Of a stretch of DNA of 64,000 nt, positions 57,348 through 64,000 are shown one piece after another. The position numbers and the translations under genes are program-made. The notes under the pieces were generated by a model. That model did not search any database. It was not told where the DNA came from and was given only the letters and a program-made list of their open reading frames with translations. Position 1 is the first letter of the stretch. Every line of letters begins with the position of its first letter. This DNA comes from Argopecten irradians (taxonomy: Eukaryota; Mollusca; Bivalvia; Pectinida; Pectinidae), in contig NC_091142.1 of the NCBI RefSeq assembly GCF_041381155.1, forward strand, positions 22,096,362 through 22,160,361, read 5' to 3'.

Positions 57348-60216
57348 AAGTAGATGGATTAGAATATTACGTGAAGATAGATGGAATAGAATATTACGTG
57401 ATTGTAGATAAAATAGAATATTACGGGAAGATAGATGGATTAGAATATTACGTGAAGATAGGTGGAATAGAATATTACGTGAAGGTAGATGGAGTAGAAT
57501 ATTACGTGAAAGTAGATGGATTAGAATATAACTTGAATATAGATGGATTAGAATATTACGTGAAGATAGATGGAATATAATATTACGTGAAGATAGATGG
57601 AATTATTACATGAAGATAGATGGAATAGATATTACGTGAGGGTATATGGAATAGCTTATCACGTGAAGATAGATGGATTAGAATTATACATGAAAGTAAA
57701 TGGATTAGAATATTACGGGAAGATAGATGGAATAGAATACTACGTGATGGTAGATGGAATAGAATATTATGGGAAGATAGATGGGATAGAATATTACGTG
57801 ATGATAGATGTAATAGAATATTACGTGAAGGTAGATGAAATAGAATATTACGTAAAGATAGATGGAATAGAATATTACGCGAAGGTAGATGAAATATAAT
57901 ATTACGTGAAGGTAGACGGAATAGAATATTACGTGAAGGTTTGATGGAATAGAATATTACGTGAAGATAGACGGAATAGAATATTACGTGAAGGTTGGTG
58001 GAATAGAATATTACGTGAAGATAGACGGAATAGAATATTACGTGAAGGTTGGTGGAATAGAATATTACGCGAAGGTAGATGAAATAGAATATTACGTGAA
58101 GATAGACGGAATAGAATATTACGTGAAGGTTGATGGAATAGAATATTACGTGAAGATAGACGGGAATAGAATATTACGTGAAGGTTGATGGAAAAGAATA
58201 TTTACGTGAAGATAGACGAAATAGAATATTACGTGAAGATAGATGGAATATAATATTACGTGATGATAGATGGAATAGACTATTACGTGAGGATAAATGG
58301 AATGGAATATTACGTGAAGATATATGGAATAGAATATTACGTGAAGGTAGATGGAATAGAATACTACGTGAAGTTAGATGGGATAGAATATTACTGGAAA
58401 TTAAATGGAATAGAATATTACGTGAGTGTAGATGGAATAGCTTATTACGTGAAGATAGATGGATTAGAATATTACATGAATGTAGATGGATTAGAATATT
58501 ACGTAAAGACAGATGAAATAGAATATTACGTAATGGTAGATGGAATATAATATTATGGGAAGATAGATGGAATAGAATACTACGTGAAGGTAGATGGAAT
58601 AGAATATTACGTGAAGGTAGATGGAATAGAATATTACCGGAATATAGGTGGAATATAACATTAAGGGAAAATAGATGGAATAGAATATTACGTGAAAATA
58701 GACGGAATAGAATATTACGTGAAGATAGACGGAATAGAATATTACGTGAAGATAAACGGAATAGAATATTACGTGAAGGTTGAAGGAATAGAATATTACG
58801 TGAAGGTAGATGAAATAGAATATCAAGTGAAGGTAGATGGAATAGAATATTACGTGATGATAGACGGAATAGAATATTACGTGAAGACAGATGGAATAGA
58901 ATATCACGTGAAGGTAGATGGAATAGAATATTACGTGATGATAGATGGAATAGAATATTACGTGATGATTGACGGAATAGAATATTATGTGAAGATAGAT
59001 GGAATAGAATATTATGTGAAGATAGATGGAATAGAATATTACGTGAAGGTAGATGAAATAGAATATCAAGTGAAGGTAGATGGAATAGAATATTACGTGA
59101 TGATAGATGGAATAAAATATTACGTGAAGACAGATGGAATAGAATATTATGTGAAGATAGATGAAATAGAATATTACGTAATGGTAGATGGAATATAATA
59201 TTATGGGAAGATAGATGGAATAGAATACTACGTGAAGGTAGATGGAATAGAATATTACGTGAAGGTAGATGGAATAGAATATTACCGGAATATAGATGGA
59301 ATATAACATTAAGGGAAAATAGATGGAATAGAATATTACGTGAAAATAGACGGAATAGAATATTACGTGAAGATAGACGGAATAGAATATTACGTGAAGG
59401 TTGATGGAATAGAATATTACGTGAAGGTAGATGAAATAGAATATCAAGTGAAGGTAGATGGAATAGAATATTACGTGATGATAGACGGAATAGAATATTA
59501 CGTGAAGACAGATGGAATAGAATATCAAGTGAAGGTAGATGGAATAGAATATTACGTGATGATAGATGGAATAGAATATTACGTGATGATAGACGGAATA
59601 GAATATTACGTGAAGACAGATGGAATAGAATATTATGTGAAGATAGATGGAATATAATATTATGTGAAGATAGATGGAATAGAATATTACGTGAAGATAA
59701 ATGGAATAGAATATTACGTGAAGATAGATGGAATAGAATATTGCGTGAAGGTAGATGGAATAGAATATTATGTGAAGATAAATGGAATAGAATATTATGT
59801 GAAGATAGATGGAATAGAATCTTATGTGAAGATAGATGGAATAGAATATTACGTGAAGATAAATGGAATAGAATATTATGTGAAGATAGATGGAATAGAA
59901 TATGACGTGAAGGTAGATGGAATAGAATATTATGTTGAAGATAAATGGAATAGAATACTATGTGAAGATAGATGGAATAGAATATTACGTGAAGGTAGAT
60001 GGAATAGAATATTGCGTGATGATAGATGGAATAGAATATGACGTGAAGGTAGATGGAATAGAATATTATGTAAAGATAGATGGAATAGAATATTACGTGA
60101 AGGTAGATGGAATAGAATATTACGTGATGATAGATGGATTAGAATATTACGTGAAGGTAGATGGAATAGAATATTACGTGTAGGTTTATGTAATAGAATA
60201 TTACGTGAAGGTAGGA
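57348..60216. repeat. 27-bp minisatellite, about 106 copies, with a 648-bp higher-order repeat
   Basis: The unit is GAAGGTAGATGGAATAGAAT then ATTACGT. Because 27 is divisible by three, long frames stay open on both strands, including one of 345 codons at 58491-59528 (minus) reading HVIFYSIYL. These are by-products of the repeat. A block beginning TAATGGTAGATGGAATATAA occurs at 58531 and again at 59179, exactly 648 bp (24 units) apart, with the same unusual variants in the same order. Confidence 0.97.
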
Positions 60217-61047
60217 GGTTGTAACCACTTTGTGTATCCAATGTTGATAATGGATACCATTATCATTGTTTCTTGTACAAACGATTATATCTGTCAGATT
60301 CGCAGAAAATTCCTACCCATCTATTATATTACAAACCCATCTGTTGATAAATTGAAAGGGTTAATCTCAATTTACAATATCAAAATATTGACTTACTTAA
60401 TCACCTTTTTTCAAATTGGTAGAAACACGTTTAAAAGGTACTCAAGTTGTATAATGGAAAACGTGTTTAATACCATATATTATGAAAATATGTATTTTAA
60501 AAAATATAAATGATAGCAAATTATGTAAAAATAATATCAACATATCAGTAATAAGGAAATAATGTGATATCCTATCTACATATAGACTTGTATACACAAA
60601 ATGTATGTATCGATGCTTCTGTATGTATACACTTGTTGATACTAACGATGTTTGTATCATTGTGACTCTTGTTGTGCACAAATGTTTCTCCTGAGTTGGA
60701 AAAAATCTTGAATTGTGTTCCCATTATAGAATCGCAGGTAAATCTCAGGTAACACTAATGAGCATGAGTGGAAACTCCTAACTGGAGATTATCATGTTTG
60801 TCGACTTCATTATGGTTAATTTCTTACGGGTCGTACTTGCTGTAACATATCTAAATCGTCAAACTAAATATCGTTTCTTAAAATTCTATCTGGTTTGATG
60901 AAGTACGTATCCATTTGGAATTAAATATATAGATTGATATATTTCAGCGAGGCCAACATCCATTTGTTGGCTTCTTTAGGCAATACATTGGATATGAAAA
61001 TATTGTTTTATATAACATAACAATTATGTAAATTTGAAAATACTATT
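60217..61047. other. AT-rich intergenic DNA
   Basis: No gene is supported; the frames at 60205-60513 and 60442-60681 lack splice context and recognisable sequence. Confidence 0.4.
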
Positions 61048-61512
61048 TAAGGAATAGATGTTTATTTTGTTGAGGTTATGAGGGTATAATGATAATGGAG
61101 CACGTGTAAATTATGTAACCCCGGCGAAGCCGGGTTACATAAAATTTACAAGGGCTCCATTATCATTATACCCTCATAACCTCAACAAAATAAACATCTA
61201 TTCCTTATATTTACAGTTTTTCATGTAAATGAATATTATTTTTTCCCACGGCAGTTGCATATTTTTTTTTATTAGAATACACATTTTTTTTCTCTCCCGT
61301 CGTCGTCAACGAATTCGATTGAACAGCTGATTGGAATCGAGTCATTCATATGTTCCCGCCAAAAGTGGGGTCATGACCCCACGTTGCTACGCCATCGACT
61401 ATTCACGTAACAATAGAATCGCCGCGCGTGTTGTGCTATCATTATACACTGATAATGATAATACTAGAAAGCATGGTTATTGAGTCCGTGTCAGTGCAAA
61501 CTGTAAATATTA
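61048..61512. mobile_element. Hairpin-headed TIR element, copy H3
   Basis: Positions 61048-61207 fold as one hairpin with arms of about 75 nt, from TTAAGGAATAGATG to CATCTATTCCTTA. The tip is a GC-rich stem, TAACCCCGGCGAAGCCGGGT. Directly outside the right arm is TATTTACAGTTT, which returns inverted as AAACTGTAAATATTA at 61498-61512. The body is about 300 bp, non-coding, with TTCCCGCC as in H1. The same TAAGGA start and TCCTTATATTTACAG junction occur in H1 at 13488-13647. Confidence 0.65.
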
Positions 61513-62555
61513 ATATTTATCCGATAACTATGGATAAAAATAAAATGATGAAGATGGTGGAAATCAGCCCTATTGATATAAAGTATGCTTTTGGTAAACA
61601 ACACGGTGTGGGAAGTGATACCAAACAGGAAGTGGTCAGAGACTGCGGGAGTGAATGACAGGTTCTCGGACTCAATAGGCTTACATCTTACCAGAAGTGA
61701 ACACATAGATTTGTAGTTGTTGTATACTACAAGTTGTTCTGAGACTTTACTCTATAGAGATAAAGTGCACTTGAGTTAGTAGTGTTTTGTAATAATCACT
61801 TGTTCTTCTTTTAAGACTCGTTTCAGTAACTTTAGGTTAACTATTTGTAGAGAAAATGAAATTTTCACCTGGTTTTACTTAACTCACCAGTGCGCGACAA
61901 CATTTTAGCGATCACGTTAATTTATGCTGTAATTTAAATGTTCACTGAGGTGAAAATGGTAAGCATTTTAATGAGGAATTATAAACTATTGTTCTATATT
62001 TTCTACATTTTAGCAAAGTTTAAGTGATTTTAAATTATTCGCTCAATAAATGATGAAAAATAACATATTTTGTAACGGGGCAAAACTCAAGAACACTGAC
62101 CTCCTAACTTTATGATGATTTAAGAAACAGCAACAGAAATTTTTTTTCTGACTGCAAAATTTTAGAAAAAAGCTAATCATTAAATGTTTTTAAGTGAAGC
62201 GTTGAATCTGTCAAAAAATGGTAAACATACGAGGTATTTTCATCTTCAAAATTCAGGGGGTACGGGTAAGTTATACAGCTGTTCAAAGCAAAAATAATGG
62301 ATTAATATAATTATTTTCATACTTATAAGACATTTTATTTACAAGACATTGCTTTAGCTTATCGTGTGAATACAATTTATGTCAAATAACTACCTTTGAT
62401 TCACAATAGCTCAAAATCGAAACACACCAACATAGTATCTATATTCCTTATTTAACTTTGGTGTGAATTCTTATTTCAAAAATCTATATTAGAAAAAATA
62501 AAATGTTAGTCATCAGACTTTTTACCGGAGCTGATCCTTTAGGGGTTTTATTAAC
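61513..62555. other. Intergenic DNA
   Basis: No gene is recognised. The short frame at 61428-61658 overlaps the end of H3 and has no supporting evidence. Confidence 0.4.
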
Positions 62556-62807
62556 TACAGTACCGTGCCAAAAGTCTTCGTAATTTTCAACAATAGCTAG
62601 CGTAACGTTATCTGGTTTTACTGAATCTATCGCTCTCAGTTTCAATTGACCATAACTCGTTAACAAATATGTAAGAGTTATCCCCTTACTACACATATAT
62701 CACGTCACATATCGTCATATCAGAATGATCACGTGAGCGTTTTGTTGTCGTCTGATAGACTTTTGCGGTATTTAAAAACACAGACTTTCCACGCGTATTG
62801 ATCTGTT

Positions 62808-64000
62808 ATGCATGGAGATGACAAATGCGAGAAAGATTTAATACAGCTGTTATATCAAGACGGACATCGACCTAAGGACATTGCAAGTTTATTATACCAT
62901 ATACAGTTTTTCAATCTGATTAAAATACAGATCCTTATAACCACTCCGTTATATAAAGGATCTGACAATTGACCGATCGCCAGGTATCATATAGCCACGC
63001 CTCGCGCTCACAAACGCACGTGTTTTCTATTCAATGTCGGAGCAAACATCGTAGCACACACAATACAAAAAGCAAAGTCATGAGCGGTTTGATTGACAGC
63101 TGGCGATCTGTCAATATCCCATAGAGGGTCACGTTCAGATGACCTTTATACCACGTGGTCTTCATATATGATACATTTTCTACACATTGTCACATCCATT
63201 GAAAACGATATTTCGTCCCAGTATACATTTCAGCAATAAACTGATACCAGATTGGACATACAGTTGATATGAAGCCCATCCGGAAGGAAGATAAATAGAA
63301 TGGCGCCCGTTAGGGCGCCATGAATATTATCTATTTATCATTATTTAACTAGTTTAATAAACGGAACAGCCATATCACCAGCTTCTGAATATAGTTCAAC
63401 ACAAAACGGTTTGAAACAAGCGAACAAATGAAAATTATGCGATGATATTTTTTAATACATGCTATTTTGTAAACACGATAATACTATTAGATTTCATAGA
63501 CCACACAACTTTAAAACCACTTTTTAAATTATTTTACCGTCATGTATAGGCGTAAGTATATATTGTATACACTGTCCGTGACGCGGCGGAAACGTTAAAT
63601 ATTCATACGCTTGACCAGATTGGAGTTCATAGCGTGATATTGCCCATCTGGTTTAAAACATAGATCAAACGGGAAACTGAAAGTAGAATGGAAATATATA
63701 CAATTAGCTTTATTGTGCTCTTTGGCGAGATGACGACGTAAACCAAAATAATTCTGACAGTTTTTTCAAACTATTTCGTCCCTGAAATTCACTGTCAAAA
63801 TTTTGCAAGTAGCAATTTGATTGGCCATTTCCAAAGGTCACCTGGACATGACCTCTAATGGGATTTTCTCAGATCCTCTTATCAAACGTAGTGATAATAA
63901 GGATCTGTATTTTAATTAGATTGACAGTTTTTGAGACGTTTCAAAGTGCGTAGTATGATAGAAAATGGAAAAAGATCGGGACGACCTCCCGTATTATCTG
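62808..64000 (+). CDS. Tc1/mariner transposase N-terminus (paired HTH), split by an insertion, partial
   Basis: The transposase binds its element's ends and cuts and pastes it. ATG at 62808-62810 opens MHGDDKCEKDLIQLLYQDG, then HRPKDIASLLYH, a first helix-turn-helix. At 62911 the frame runs into a 1012-bp element. Beyond it, at 63933, the same frame resumes with RRFKVRSMIENGKRSGRPPV, the linker and the SGRP-type GRPR-like motif between the two HTH domains of Tc1 transposases. Counting the 9-bp target duplication once, the two parts join in frame without a stop. The catalytic DDE part lies beyond the window. So the gene was probably intact when the insertion happened. Confidence 0.75.
62912..63923. 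mobile_element. 1012-bp TIR element with a 9-bp target duplication
   Basis: The left end CAATCTGATTAAAATACAGA and the right end, read on the minus strand, CAATCTAATTAAAATACAGA, form a TIR of about 27 bp. The direct repeat ACAGTTTTT lies at 62903-62911 and 63924-63932. A 9-bp target duplication fits Mutator-like elements; no transposase is encoded. The interior carries a copy of the hairpin element H2 (63245-63700). Confidence 0.8.
63245..63700. mobile_element. Half-hairpin copy of element H2
   Basis: It matches 36720-37300 with high identity in the left arm and loop (ACCAGATTGGACATACAGTT to GGCGCCATGAATA) and in the body (63352-63700, TTTAATAAACGGAACAGCC onward). The right hairpin arm and left TIR are missing, replaced by a short AT-rich junction at about 63330-63350. 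It lies inside the 1012-bp element. Confidence 0.75.

Larger units (their letters stand above)
62558..64000 (+). mobile_element. Tc1/mariner element, left part, running off the window
   Basis: CAGTACCGTGCCAAAAGTCT at 62558, preceded by TA, is a typical Tc1/mariner end. The transposase start at 62808 lies 250 bp inside. The element is interrupted by the 1012-bp insertion 62912-63923 and continues to the right edge; its right end is outside the window. Confidence 0.75.

Noticed and set aside
58491-59528. 345-codon minus-strand open frame (and several plus-strand frames nearby)
   Set aside because: They are read-throughs of the 27-bp minisatellite, whose length is a multiple of three; both strands are open equally.
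61428-61658. 76-codon plus-strand frame
   Set aside because: It overlaps the TIR of the hairpin element H3 and matches nothing recognisable.

Overview
The window looks like a gene-poor stretch of a bivalve or other molluscan nuclear genome. This is inferred from the AT-rich non-coding DNA, short spliced exons with GT/AG borders, dense TA- and TTAA-flanked MITEs, minisatellites, a mollusc-type repeat that starts with AGCTCACCTGG, and a split-direct-repeat tyrosine-recombinase retroelement. The species cannot be read from the sequence.

Host genes. (1) The last three coding exons of an unrecognised Ser/Arg/Thr-rich protein lie at 827-1983 (+). (2) A complete microsomal glutathione S-transferase 3 coding sequence lies at 8286-12928 (-), five coding exons and 136 residues; a 1.55-kb, 37-bp minisatellite sits in the intron after its first coding exon. 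(3) The first three exons of a PfpI/DJ-1 family protein lie at 21315-29211 (+), with a 7.4-kb first intron full of transposon debris; the exon with the catalytic cysteine was not found. (4) A decayed trypsin-like peptidase pseudogene lies at 30061-31447 (+).

Mobile DNA fills much of the rest. From left to right: TIR MITEs and a family of TTAA MITEs (one nested in another copy of itself); a 2.3-kb pogo-like element with a hairpin-bearing element inside it; a 3.55-kb TA-flanked element whose 250-bp TIRs are built from 33-bp repeats; a Tc1-like transposase relic beside a 5'-truncated LINE; a 1.2-kb repeat built of 160-bp units; and two 0.77-kb TTAA elements.

At 40.1-53.8 kb lies an old Ngaro/PAT-like tyrosine-recombinase retroelement on the minus strand with the A1-ORFs-B1-A2-B2 split direct repeats. 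Its SGNH-hydrolase-like part is interrupted by a 6079-bp DNA transposon (46899-52977) with 230-bp TIRs and a 5-bp target duplication. That transposon carries two opposed multi-exon genes: a transposase-like gene (+) and a Lys-rich, PHD-like zinc-finger gene (-). I could not place it in a named superfamily, and it is the strongest candidate for something undescribed.

A 2.9-kb, 27-bp minisatellite (57.35-60.2 kb) and a Tc1/mariner element running off the right edge follow. The Tc1/mariner transposase start is split by a 1012-bp element with a 9-bp target duplication; if that insert is removed the frame is open. A second theme is a set of elements (13.5, 36.7 and 61.0 kb, with a half copy at 63.2 kb) in which a long near-perfect hairpin sits just outside one terminal inverted repeat.
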